DNA from: Apostichopus japonicus
Lineage: Eukaryota; Echinodermata; Holothuroidea; Aspidochirotida; Stichopodidae
Assembly: GCF_037975245.1 (NCBI RefSeq)
Contig: NC_092565.1
Location: 7,184,999 to 7,248,998 of the forward strand
Direction of reading: 5' to 3'
Length of the DNA stretch: 64,000 nucleotides
Shown: positions 1-27,929 of the stretch, one piece after another
How positions within the stretch are numbered: the first letter of the stretch is position 1
How the letters are laid out: every line of letters begins with the position of its first letter
The notes under the pieces: generated by a model
Told to the model about the DNA's origin: nothing
The model's database searches: none
The model's input: the letters and a program-made list of their open reading frames with translations, nothing else
Made by a program: the position numbers and the translations under genes

Positions 1-964
1 TGTTTGATATGTGAAAAAAGTTGTGGTTCAGTTACATCTGCTTTAGTCGCTGTGGTTCACATCTTGAATAAAGGAACCACACTCAGTTTATCCTAGGAAT
101 ACATGTGATGTGGGAATTCTGAGGAACTGTCCAAATAGTCTGTTAGCTAGGTTTGTTTTCCATGCAATTATATAGTTTAATTTCAGCTGTTAGAAAGGGT
201 GAACTGATTGAAAGTGACTATGGCAAGCAGAACACATTAACTAATCAAACACATAGTGAAATGATTGTTTTTTCCATAATGTTACTCCTGATGAAAGCAT
301 AGAGGCACAGATTGCTTGAACCTTATTTCATGGAATCTTTAAAACTCTGTGCGACATAAATAACCTGGAAGTAAACCATTTACAGACCAGCTGTGTCAAA
401 GGCTGGATTGTCAGACGCTTCCAAACATTTTCACATCTTGAGGTGTCAGCCATTCTTAGCATAGAACAATTTTATACAAGCCCGGAAGTTTTGGATGGGA
501 GGGGGTGGAAATTTTAAGCAGTTAAGTGTAGTATCTGTTTTGGAACCTTTCTGTTTGATATGATATACAAGTTGTGGTTCAGTCATATCTGTTCTGGTCA
601 TTTTGTGGTTCACATCTTGAATAAAGGAACCACACTCAGTTTATCCTAGGAATGCATGTGATGTGGGAATTCTGAGGAACTGTCCACATAGTCTGTAAGC
701 TAGGTTTGTTTCCCTTGCAATTATACAGTTTAATTTCAGCTGTTAGAAAGGGTTTATCAGTTATGTTTTTTCTTACTGTCTTGCACTCCTCAAAAAGTAG
801 GTGACACTTTCTTTAGATAATTCTCTTTCTTCACCTCCATACGTTCCTTGCAAATGTTGTCATTTTAGGAGACAATCTTGACGGTGTATTTGCATGGCTG
901 TGTATTTTGGCCGGTGTTATATACTGTTTCTCCGTCTCACACCTCGCATGCTATATCTACACAG
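1..964 (+). other. SNRNP200: Brr2 intron sequence with a duplicated segment
   Basis: No coding sequence is seen before the acceptor at 963-964. A block of about 200 bp at 1-205 (TTGTGGTTCA..., GGAACCACACTCAGTTTATC) recurs at about 552-753 with small changes. Another block, about 305-428, recurs near 2053-2185. These are intronic repeats of unknown class. Confidence 0.7.
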
Positions 965-18003
<17,039 letters not shown>

Positions 18004-19380
18004 ACCCACAGAGTGCTTTCATTAGATACTGTAGCGAACTGTAGTCACATCGAGAGGGAGAGATGAAGAGAGGATTTACTTGTTGAGCAAAAATATTCCT
18101 TAAAGGGAGGGCAAGAATGCCCTTTATGGCAAGAGGTGTCAGATGTTGAAGTCATTTGGATCCAAATTTACATTTGTAGATTGTTGAATATTTTTTTAAG
18201 CATAAAGATTATTGTTTTATTACAGGAAGTTGGAAGGACTGTCACTCCATTCTATCTAATTTCAACAAAAAACGAAAGAATTAACTGAATTCAATGAAAC
18301 CTAGTTCTTTGATAAAGCCAAGATATCCTTATGACAGTGAACAGTTCAAGCGATGCTTCTGATAGTTGACACTAGGGTAGCCTAACATATAAGTTATATG
18401 AGAAATTGTTGCCTAAGCTTCACATCAAAGTTGAAATGTTCCACTTAACTGGCTTCAAGAAACGATGACCAAGCCTGAAAGACCTCTTGTGTATTATTTT
18501 TCACGGTGTGAACCTGTTACTCTTGTAACAACAAGTTACACGGTTAAAGCATAACACTTGTAATAGCTTTGCAAATTCAAAAATGTTCATTAGTGTGTAA
18601 GCCTTTGTGCAACACAAAGTTTCTTTATAAGTTTATGAAACCATAAGTAACTTGTAGCAACAAATTAGGAGTTGCAAATGACTGTAATGGTAAATTCATA
18701 ATAGTAAACTAAAAGTCAATAATATTCATACAACATTCATTGTCGGTAATGACACTTTGAGAAACTGGTAGCTGCAAGTTTTGTCTTTTGCGGAAAACAT
18801 GTACTAGCGAAGTTGATGATACAGCACACATAGCCTATGTGTATGTGCCATTACCATCTGTATATTTTTCAGGCCTCAAAGTGCAGGCCATTTACTGGCT
18901 AAATGCCTGGTATTTGATTTCGTTGTTTGCAAGTAGAAACGAAAGAGCTCTCGTGATATTCTGCCAGTGCAAGAGTAACGTCGCATTTGTATAGAATTCA
19001 AGGAAAATGCATGTGGGAAGTTGATTTTAGCTGGTAGATTATTTTATTCACTGGTTATTTTCTTAACGAGTGGCAAAAATTGTGGAAGTCTAGGCATACT
19101 TGTAAATGTTGTAGTAGTGGTGCATGTATTGCACAGCTGTTGGTGAGGAGCTGAATGATTGGGTGAATCTACAAGAAATATGCAATTTGAGATGTGTTTT
19201 TTCTGTCGGGGTGTGTTAGTGTTACTTCCAGTTCTAAATTAATACTGCATTGTATAAATAACTATGTAGGATACTCCTGTCACATGATCAGATCATTTAT
19301 ATAGGCTGTCGTAATCAATTTTCTTTCTATGTTATGTATATATATTTTCAAAATAAAATCAAACTGTTGGCAATCTGCTT
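18004..19380 (+). other. SNRNP200: Probable Brr2 3' untranslated region
   Basis: AT-rich sequence with no convincing open frame follows the Brr2 stop. An AATAAA lies at 19352-19357, about 1.35 kb after the stop. A second AATAAA at 20744-20749 could serve a longer form. Transcript extent is inferred only. Confidence 0.5.
19352..19357 (+). promoter_or_regulatory. Candidate polyadenylation signal of Brr2
   Basis: AATAAA in an AT-rich tract downstream of the Brr2 stop, before the first recognisable dispersed repeat at 19424. Confidence 0.4.
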
Positions 19381-19423
19381 ATCCACTAGAGAGCCTGTGT
19401 AGGAGAATGTTTAAAAGTAAGTT

Positions 19424-19464
19424 GGCCTGACGTTTTGATCCTAGCAGGATCTTCTTCAAAGGCT
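19424..19464 (-). repeat. Hammerhead-like hairpin repeat fragment, second copy
   Basis: The minus strand reads AGCC, TTTGAAGA, an AGATCC/GGATC hairpin, AAAA and CGTCAGGCC. It matches 7132-7175 in layout, but the GAAA box has become AAAA and the first core C is T, so it is expected to be inactive. It is a family marker for a retroelement that I cannot otherwise identify here. Confidence 0.35.
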
Positions 19465-21097
19465 AAAAGTATATATATTTTACATAAAAACTCTTCAGTC
19501 AATTCTCCGAGTGAATGTGGGCTCTGGTGAACTCTGGCACTCACATAAATGACACAGTTCTACAGCTCTACACTCCGGTTTCTTCGATTAGAAAATGATA
19601 AGATTCAAGAAACAAGAAATTTTAAGGTTTGACAATATCCGTTCTGTCCCGTTAGACCCAAGTGTTATGTCAAACCATAATGCCAAAGAGTATCAATAAT
19701 ATAAAATGCTGGGTAATACAATGGATGTGTTTGTCAAATTGCTAAAAGGCGATCCTTTCACATTTAGATCCTTTTATGTTTTCTTGTCGCTTCCTCACTT
19801 CCAGCGTCATTTGGGGGGAGGGTAGGGATGCCAAACATGTTTACCTCTGTGAACAGAGAGACGATTAATCCTTGAAATGTGTAAATTGTTTCCATTAAGG
19901 GAAGAAAACATGTTTCCCTTAATGGGATATAAGCGTTTGGTTTCCAGTGACATATGAGTCTGTTAACTGTTCGCGTTATGTAATTAAACAAACCGGCATT
20001 GTCGTTCATCATTTCAGAGGGTTATATTTAAAAAATGGAAGTTTTAAATTCTGTGATGGAAGACAAATATTAATAATTATGTACTTTGTACTGTAGTAAA
20101 TAGAATGTCTCATGTCCAACCAGAATGACACTAGTAAGTTGTTTCATTTATTTATGTTGTATCACTTATTTCGGTCACCATTGTAATTTGCAGATGCCTT
20201 TTATAAGTGATTCTGAAAGGCGATTGCAAAATCCAATTTTGCTGAATGGTCAGCTGATCGATGGACCCGTATGATGGTGTTACTGATAGTAAATTCTTGG
20301 TTTTTTGGTATCAGTGTCAAACTTACAAATTAAGGGTTCAAAGGAAGAGTTGTCAGAGTGGGGAGGGCGGAGGGGGGGGGAGGAGGATGAGTGAGGAGAA
20401 ACATACCGAGTACTCTTGTGGGTTGGCACAGGGTTTTATCGAGCACAGTGAATGCCTGGGCTAAAGCATCATGCATTGGGTAAATCCTTTAAACAGTGAT
20501 CGGAGACAGGTTTTACGTGAATTGTTGGAGGTGAGCATCTTTCTAGTTAGGTTTAAAAATCTGTCTGTTTGGTGGGATTCATGACATTTTATCTTAATCA
20601 TGCAGACGGGTTTCTCGTATTCGAAGAAGATGTCTACACAATGAGATTTTTTGTTTACTTATTGCACTCATTTTTGCTACTTGACTCTGATGCTGTTAGA
20701 CTATAAAAGAACCTGTACAAAATATTTGTTTGAAATTTTTCCAAATAAAAATATGTAAAAAGAATGAAACAAAGTTCAGTGTTTTCTCACTTTATTTTGG
20801 GTATTTTTTGAGAATTCCTTAAATTAGATCATAATTTTTCGAAAATGGAACTTACATATAAATGATAAGTCAATCTTCATGTAGCTTATTGTTATCAGTG
20901 GTCAGATTATGGAATTGTTGCTTGAAGGTAATACCACAGATTTAATATCATCAAGAAAATATGGGCAACCAATGCCGTAACTTTAAGAAAACACATACCA
21001 TATCTACAGCAAATAGGCCTGCTCCCTTTTTGGTTTCTATGATAATCGTGACATTTGCATTCATGATGGCGTATGTATGTGTGTATTTGTGAAGCCC

Positions 21098-21790
21098 AGC
21101 TTCTAAACACGATATCTCAAGACGGGAAGGTCAAACCAACTTCATACTCAGTGTGTAGGAGTACCACATTGAGTACAAAAGTCTCATTGTTTTTAGTGGA
21201 GGTCAAAGGTCATTTGGGGTCACAAGGGGTCAAATTGTGAAAACCTTGTAAACATGATATCTCAATATGGAAGCTTGTGCAGATCTCATATTTGGTATGA
21301 AGATGTATAGTATATAAATAAAAGAAGCCTATTGACTTTTGTGGAGGTCAGAGGTCATTTGTGGCAACAGGTCAAATGGTGAAAGCCTTTGTTAAAATGA
21401 TATTGGACAGATCTCATATTTGGTTTGTAGATGTACCATATCAAATTTAAAGAGCCTATTATTGCTGTTGGTTGAGGTCAAAGGTCATTTTGATGTCGAC
21501 AAATGCGTAACATTTACTTCAGTCCCCGCTTACCTGTCTCTTTACACTAACACTCCTTCCTAAACATAATATCGCAAGGGAAGCTTGGACAGATCGCATA
21601 TTTGGTTTATATTTGTACCATCTTGAGGTCAATGGTCGTATAAGTTCACCAGGGGTCAATTGTGAAAACCATGCTTATTTTCAAAGTATTTTAGCAAGGA
21701 GAGATGTCATATTTAGTATGTTGATGTATCTATCACATTTAGAACAAGAAGCCTATTGTTGAGGTTAATGGTCATTTCAGGACAGGGTGT
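21098..21790. repeat. Diverged tandem repeat rich in AGGTCA half-sites
   Basis: About four units of roughly 150-180 bp share AAACACGATATCTCAA, CAGATCTCATATTTGGT and GAGGTCAAAGGTCATTTGGGG. The AGGTCAAAGGTCA core, a direct repeat with one-base spacing, occurs near 21200 and 21474, with variants near 21346. The same family recurs at 24835-25250. No open frame is supported. Confidence 0.75.
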
Positions 21791-21799
21791 GTCATTGTG

Positions 21800-22790
21800 A
21801 CTGTATTGTTTGTTACATCACACTGCTCTTCACTGTATTACTAAGATCAAGAATGTTGTACACCCTCACTATTCATTTTTCAGATTCATGAAGAAAATTC
21901 ATCAAAGCCACAATGCATTTTTGCAACTTCCCCCCCATTTTTTTTCACTGCTTTATACTGCAGGGAGTTGCTAAAAGGAGAATCAATTCCAGTCATTTGT
22001 ACTAAGGACATACATCCATTTTTGACAATCTTCAGATATATTTTCCGCAATCATTTAATTCTTTCCATTATTTCGATCAGCAAAGTGATGTAGAATCATA
22101 CATGGAAGTGGCTTTTAAGTCCAAATGTCTGCATTTGTGTAAATATTGACAATCATCATGATGAAATTGCAACATTTGTTGAATTTTGACTCACACGAGT
22201 AAATAATATCCATGCATTGAAGTAAATCCTGAAGCCCATCATATGACCTATTTTGTTCCAAAATGCTCAAAAGTGCACAAGCATGTTTATTTATACTAAT
22301 GCTAAGATAATGGAGTAATGCATATGTGTGTGGCAGGGGGGAGGGAGTTAAAGGAGGTGGTAGGGGGAGGGGAAGAATGACTTGGAACTTAATATGCATT
22401 AGTTTGCTCAAAAAAGTTTATGGTAAATTCTGTTGTCTGTTATGAGATTATTTTCATTGGAAAATTTTGTTTCGGGACAGGATAAGGTTGGTGATTGAGC
22501 TAGAGAAAAGTCCTGCCCATGAACAGATTTGACATAAAAAGATCCAAGTTCATGTTCAAAGTATACAATATTAACCTTAAATATATGAGAAGCAAATGTA
22601 CTCTTTTTCTAACAACTCTCTGAACCTAAGGAATGGTGAATTCACCTGCTATGTAATGGTTTGTTCTAAATAAAAGTGGATGTATTTTATTGATACATGT
22701 ATTGAATTTTAAAAAAAAATGTTAGTGATGAGTTTTCTGCAAGCTGCCAAACAAGGTAGGATATATTCTGAGGAAAAGAAAGCAGTAGTT
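21800..22790. other. Intergenic sequence with no recognised feature
   Basis: AT-rich sequence between two repeat fields. I see a short G-rich tract near 22335-22375 but no gene, RNA gene or clear repeat boundary. Confidence 0.5.
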
Positions 22791-22791
22791 G

Positions 22792-22852
22792 CTATTGAAC
22801 CAGGGACCTTCTGCTGCCAAACTTTTTCTCTACCACTAGGCCATTAGGTGGG
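22792..22852 (-). repeat. tRNA-like module (SINE head)
   Basis: The minus strand shows TGGCCTAGTGGTAGAG (box A type) followed by GGTCCCTGGTTCAATA (box B type) at tRNA-like spacing. It differs from the neighbouring array units, so it comes from a different tRNA-related family. It cannot form a full cloverleaf with its flanks. Confidence 0.5.
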
Positions 22853-23049
22853 AGAAAGCTTTTCAAATATTTAAAGATCCAGTTGTTTGGACTTAGTGTT
22901 ATTATAAAACATATTCTCCACTGACCCTTGTCAGGGAGAGGGAACCTTGTCAGGGGGAGGGGTGCCGGCAAACTCCCTTGTCCGCTTGGGAACCTTGTCA
23001 GGAGGAAGGGGGTCCCCGCAAACTCCTTTTGCCAGCGATCACTCACCCT

Positions 23050-23120
23050 GGCTGGTCTTGAACCCAGCCAATCAGAAATTTCTAATCGCATACGGAACTA
23101 CCGATTACACCATTTTTGGT
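23050..23120 (-). repeat. Second, distinct tRNA-like module
   Basis: The minus strand shows TGGTGTAATCGGTAG (box A type) and GGGTTCAAGACC (box B type). It lies between the 22792 module and the 162-bp array, so at least three tRNA-like families are collected here in the same orientation. Confidence 0.5.
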
Positions 23121-23179
23121 TCCCAATGAAAAAAATTTGTTTTTTACCCTTTATACTTCCACATCCTCCAAAGAACAGA

Positions 23180-24605
23180 AAATTAAAATGCTGTGGCTGG
23201 ACTTGAACCATAGATATGCATCCTGTGGGAATTGAACCCTAGACAAGGAGTTTGTCTTGCTCTTCAGGTACCGGCACTCACCACTGCACCACTGTATCTG
23301 TTGAGAAATAATGTTCGTTTCTAATATTTAAGGTTCAGAATGGAAGGAAAGATATATAAAAACAGAAGAAAAAAATGCCTTTACTGGGGTTTGAACCCTA
23401 GACAGGGAGTTTGTCTTGCTCTTCAGGTACTGGCACTGACCACTGCGCCATGCACTGTATCTGTTGAGAAATTATGCTCGTTTCTAATATTTAAGGTTCA
23501 GAATGGAAGGAAAGATAAAAAAAAAAACAGAAAAAAGAAAATGCCTTTGCTGGGGTTTGAACCCTAGATAGGGAGGTTGTCTTGCTCTTTAGGTACTGGC
23601 ACTGACCACTGCGCCACTGTAACTGTTGAGAAGTAATGCTCGTTTAGAATATTTATGGTTCATAATGGAAGGAAAGATATATAAAAACAGAAAAAGGAAA
23701 ACTGCCTTCACTGGGATTTGAACCCTAGACAAGGAGTTTGTCTTGCTCTTCAGGTACAGGCACTAACCACTGCACCACTGTATCTGTTGAGAAATTGTGC
23801 TCGTTTCTAATATTTAAGGTTCAGAATGGAAGGAAAGATATATAAAAACAGAAGAAAAAAATGCCTTTACTGGGGTTTGAACCCTAGACAGGGAGTTTGT
23901 CTTGCTCTTCAGGTACTGGCACTGACCACTGCGCCATGCACTGTATCTGTTGAGAAATTATGCTCGTTTCTAATATTTAAGGTTCAGAATGGAAGGAAAG
24001 ATATAAAAAAACAGAAAAAAGAAAATGCCTTTGCTGGGGTTTGAACCCTAGATAGGGAGTTTGTCTTGCTCTTTAGGTACTGGCACTGACCACTGCGCCA
24101 CTGTAACTGTTGAGAAGTAATGCTCGTTTAGAATATTTATGGTTCATAATGGAAGGAAAAATATATAAAAACAGAAAAAGGAAAACTGCCTTCACTGGGA
24201 TTTGAACCCTAGACAAGGAGTTTGTCTTGCTCTTCAGGTACAGGCACTAACCACTGCACCACTGTATCTGTTGAGAAATTGTGCTCGTTTCTAATATTTA
24301 AGGTTCAGAATGGAAGGAAAGATACATAAAAACAGAAAAAAATGCCTTTACTGGGGTTTGAACCCTAGACAGGGAGTTTGTCTTGCTCTTCAGGTACTGG
24401 CACTGACCACTGCGCCACTGTAACTGTTGAGAAATAATGCTCGTTTCTAATATTTATGGTTCATAATGGAAGGAAAGATATATAAAAACAGAAAAAGGAA
24501 AACCACCTTCACTGGGATTTGAACCCTAGACAAGGAGTTTGTCTTGCTCTTAGGTATACTGGCACTGACCACTGCGCCACTGTATCAGTTGAGAAATAAT
24601 GTAGG
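23180..24605 (-). repeat. Tandem array of about nine 162-bp tRNA-derived units
   Basis: Nine units, each with TGGGGTTTGAACCCTAG and ACCACTGCGCCACTG on the + strand. On the minus strand these read as box A (TGGCGCAGTGG) and box B (GGGTTCAAACCCC). The motif ATGGAAGGAAA recurs at 23340, 23503, 23665, 23826, 23989, 24149, 24310 and 24465, about 162 bp apart. Units 23340-23825 and 23826-24309 are nearly identical, so a three-unit block was duplicated. The first and last seven bases of the tRNA-like part do not pair, which argues against functional tRNAs. Confidence 0.85.
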
Positions 24606-24834
24606 AGAATAATGATAGGAGACTTAAAAGAAAAAATACAGAAAAAGCTAGTTGGCTTTGTGATTCCTTGCCATATGCTCCAGCGAAAAAGTGAGGAGAA
24701 CAAGGAAAGACTTCATCACACCAGGTGTTTTTCAGGACAAGAATGTTATTTGTGATCCTGCTTTTTGATTTTGAAAATAACCGTAACCTTTGTAGTCATA
24801 CAGGCGGATGTGTGTGTGTGTGTGTGACGCATTG

Positions 24835-25250
24835 CTTGTAAACACGATTTCTCAAGACGAGAAAATTGGAACAATTTCGTATTTGGTGTGTAGGAATACC
24901 ACATTGATTAGAAGAACCCTATTGTTTTATGGGAGGTCAAACGCCATTTGGGGTCACCAGAGGTCAAATTGTGAAAACATTAAAACACGATATCTCATGA
25001 AGGAAACTTGCAAGCTAATCTCATATTTAGTATGCAGTTGTGAAACGTTGAATTCAAGACCCTTATTACTTTTGGTGGAGATCAAAGGTCAAATTGTGGA
25101 AATCTTGTTGTACTTGGCATGTGCATGAATCATATTGAGAAGAAGTTTAACGTTTAGCGTGGAGGTTCAAGGTCGTCTGAGGTCACCAGGTGTCTAACAC
25201 TGAAACCCTGTAAACACTATATCTCAAGTTCGGAAGCATGGAGATTTAAA
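24835..25250. repeat. AGGTCA-rich repeat, second locus
   Basis: Units share AAACACGATTTCTCAAGACG, TCATATTTAGTATGCAG and GGGGTCACCAGAGGTCAAA with the 21098-21790 repeat. At least two and a half diverged units are visible. Confidence 0.7.
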
Positions 25251-25495
25251 GGGTGTGAAAACTCGCGCAAAAAGAAACATCTAATGCCGGTTATCAGACC
25301 TAGTTTCGAATGAGGTGTAACTGAAGTGCTAGACACAACCATCGATGCCAGAAAATACATACACAGCTTGCTACCGTCGGTAATAAGGCACCGGTGAACA
25401 GTCAGTACATATAAGCATAAATGTGTATCTTTTCTGGTAGTTCGCGACACGCTGAATACGAATCTGAAATTTATTTAGGAATAAAGTGTTGTGTG

Positions 25496-25872
25496 GGGGC
25501 GTGCAGGGGGGCCAAAAACCTGATGATTTATGACAAAAATAAACCCGGTCAGATAATTAAACGAAATTGGTGTATAACGAAGACAAGGGTGGGTGTCTTC
25601 TACTCCACGTCTAATTTTAATGTCGATGGGTGTTTCAGAGAGGACAAGAGAGTAGGCTGAAAAGAGGGGGTTTTCCAAATTGTGCACTTATAAAGAACAC
25701 GTATTTCTACCGGGTCCTTTGGGATCACGTATCTCCCGAACGGAAGCAGATATGGACATGGGAGTTGCGATTACTCCCTGTTACGTCATTTGGGCGAAAT
25801 CAATTTTTGGATCGATTTTGGGTCAGTTTTTGAAAAACTGCAAATCAGGTTTTTGGCCCCCCTGCACGCCCC
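25496..25872. repeat. Perfect 29-bp inverted repeat with a 319-bp spacer
   Basis: 25496-25524 begins GGGGCGTGCAGGGGGGCC and is the exact reverse complement of 25844-25872. The arms are GC-rich in an AT-rich neighbourhood. I could not find a matching target duplication directly outside, so the element type is unclear; a MITE or a foldback element is likely. Confidence 0.8.
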
Positions 25873-26723
25873 ATATTTTTATTTTTGTTTTGTTTTGGCC
25901 TTCTCCCAGACTGCCGCGGTCACTAGTGCGTTATATGTCGTGATATACTTGCATACATCCATTCCCAAGATTTTCGTAACTACAAGTTACAAGTTCTGTT
26001 CGTAAAATTATGTTAAAAACATCATGTTTCTACCCAGATATCATGGAAGTTAACATCAGTAATGACATCCTACAGTGTGATTTACTTAGTTTTGGAGGTA
26101 TAACTTGTTCATGATATACTAATTCTAAAATTACAATTTCTATCCTGACTGTATATATTCGAAATTGACGGCGTACCAGTTCCACGACACAAGGCTACAG
26201 TACAGTATTATTGTTCAATTCAATTCAAATTTATTTTTCAACGAGCAAAATACTGTTTAGCAATGCCTGTGACAGTTGTAACAGAAACCCTGAACACAAA
26301 ATACAGTATTTAATGTCCAGTGTCAGTTGTATATAGTTATTGGGCTAGCGTACTTACACTACTGTAGATCTAATGTTAGGCCTAAAATGTTTCAGATGTT
26401 GTACAAGAACTGTAGGATGCCCATCAATTTCAGGGGAAGTTGTCAATTTTATACCCCTGGCATAAACTGAGAATGTATTCAGGAAAGGTTATTCCATTGT
26501 GGGTATAATCGTTACTCACAAACTTTCCATTGTTTATTTAAGGAAAACGAAGACTAGCATAAATGAGCCGGCTCTCAACTCGACCGTTGCTACCGTAATT
26601 TGCTATGCTGCTGTCATACTGCTTCATCATATAACTACCAAGTGCTGGTAGTTATGAAATAGTTTAGACAATATACAAAGTGTTTTTGATGCCAATAGGA
26701 AAACTTGATGAAAGTTTCATGTT
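25873..26723. other. Intergenic sequence with no recognised feature
   Basis: AT-rich sequence between the inverted repeat and the MITE at 26732. No open frame resembles a gene and no tandem repeat is apparent. Confidence 0.5.
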
Positions 26724-26731
26724 GTTTTAGT

Positions 26732-27093
26732 CAGTGGCGGAGCTAGGGGTATATTGGTCAAGAGGGGCGAGAATGGTCTGTAGGGGCGCTTTCGACACTA
26801 TCTAAGCGGAGCGCCACCACAGGTTGGCGTGTAGCATACAGAAATTTTTTGAGTAAAGATACTCCCTAGATCGCCGGAAATGACCCTTTCCAGGCCTGGC
26901 TAATTCGCAGATAAACGAAGAATAAATAGGCGCATCACCAAATTACACCAACAAAATGTGACAAATGTCAATATGTAGATGAGAGCGCAATAAAAAATCA
27001 ATAATTGCGAATAAATAAAAATTGGTAAAGAGCTGAAAAGGGCGCCAGCAGTCCATTTGAGTCCGTCCTGACTGTATGGACGCTCCGCCACTG
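26732..27093. mobile_element. hAT-type MITE, 362 bp, with 8-bp target duplication
   Basis: Termini are CAGTGGCGGAGC and GCTCCGCCACTG, perfect inverted repeats of 12 bp. The flanks are GTTTTAGT at 26724-26731 and 27094-27101. A subterminal motif, CTATCTAAGCG followed by GAGCGCCACCA, starts at 26798, 66 bp from the left end. The transposase-bearing element at 57273 has the same motif 67 bp from its left end. Confidence 0.92.
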
Positions 27094-27101
27094 GTTTTAG
27101 T

Positions 27102-27894
27102 TTTAAAAATGTGACTGTGGAGATAGTGAATCCCTTGTTGGACAAACTTGTACAAAATGGACTACTGTAAATTTTGTCTTCTAAAGGACTATGTCAGTAG
27201 CATAGTATACAGTAGTACTTAGAGACTTGCTGTGTTGTTGGGAAGGCTTACAAAGATAAGCTCTACTGTATACAATAAAGTTGATATACACTGCAAGTAA
27301 ATGAAGAAGCTTTGAAAATATGATCAGTGCCCATATTTGACATTGGATAGTGCCTTGTCTGACCCACATGTATCCTCAGAATGCACCATTGGCGGACAGC
27401 GAATTCATAAGTGTTTATCCATTTTCACAGCATGACAAGATTCATTGGATGTAATGTGATAAACAATTGACCATAGAACTTACAGTACTGCCATATTATG
27501 AGAGAGGGCTTTTAGCTTAATATTGTATTGTCAAGTATGCTTATATTATATGCTAAAGTGCTTCATCAGGAACATATCTTACGCCAAGAAGTTTTCACAA
27601 TGGACTTTCTAGGTTTTAATTTTTGTACCAATTAAAGTTCAAAGAGATTATTGACATGTTCTGATAAATGTGCTACAGTAGATATGCTAGAAAGGTTACA
27701 AAGCTTCAATACTTCCAATGACCTTTTAAACATTTTTTTTACATTTTTTTTTCAGAACATCTAACATTTTTTCACAATCTTGTTAAACAATAAAAAAAAA
27801 AGAGAGAAGAGCAAAAAAAAATGGGCTTAGATATATGTAGCTTTTAATTGCCCAGTCCAATTATGGTGCTATTTCATTTTTGTTTCATTTTCAG
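27102..27894. other. Upstream region of UBOX5/RNF37
   Basis: AT-rich sequence. The end (27872-27894) is a pyrimidine-rich tract with CAG, an acceptor for the UBOX5 coding exon, so a 5' untranslated exon must lie further upstream; I cannot place it. Confidence 0.45.
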
Positions 27895-27929
27895 AATCGA
27901 GATAATGGTAGAAACTATTGTCATTGACT

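Noticed and set aside
23340..24044. Two nearly identical frames (MEGKIYKNRRKKCLYWG...) as a duplicated gene
   Set aside because: They read across the 162-bp tRNA-derived units in the wrong orientation, and other units break the frame.
23180..24605. Functional tRNA gene cluster on the minus strand
   Set aside because: Box A and box B are good, but the acceptor-stem halves do not pair and no anticodon stem is convincing.
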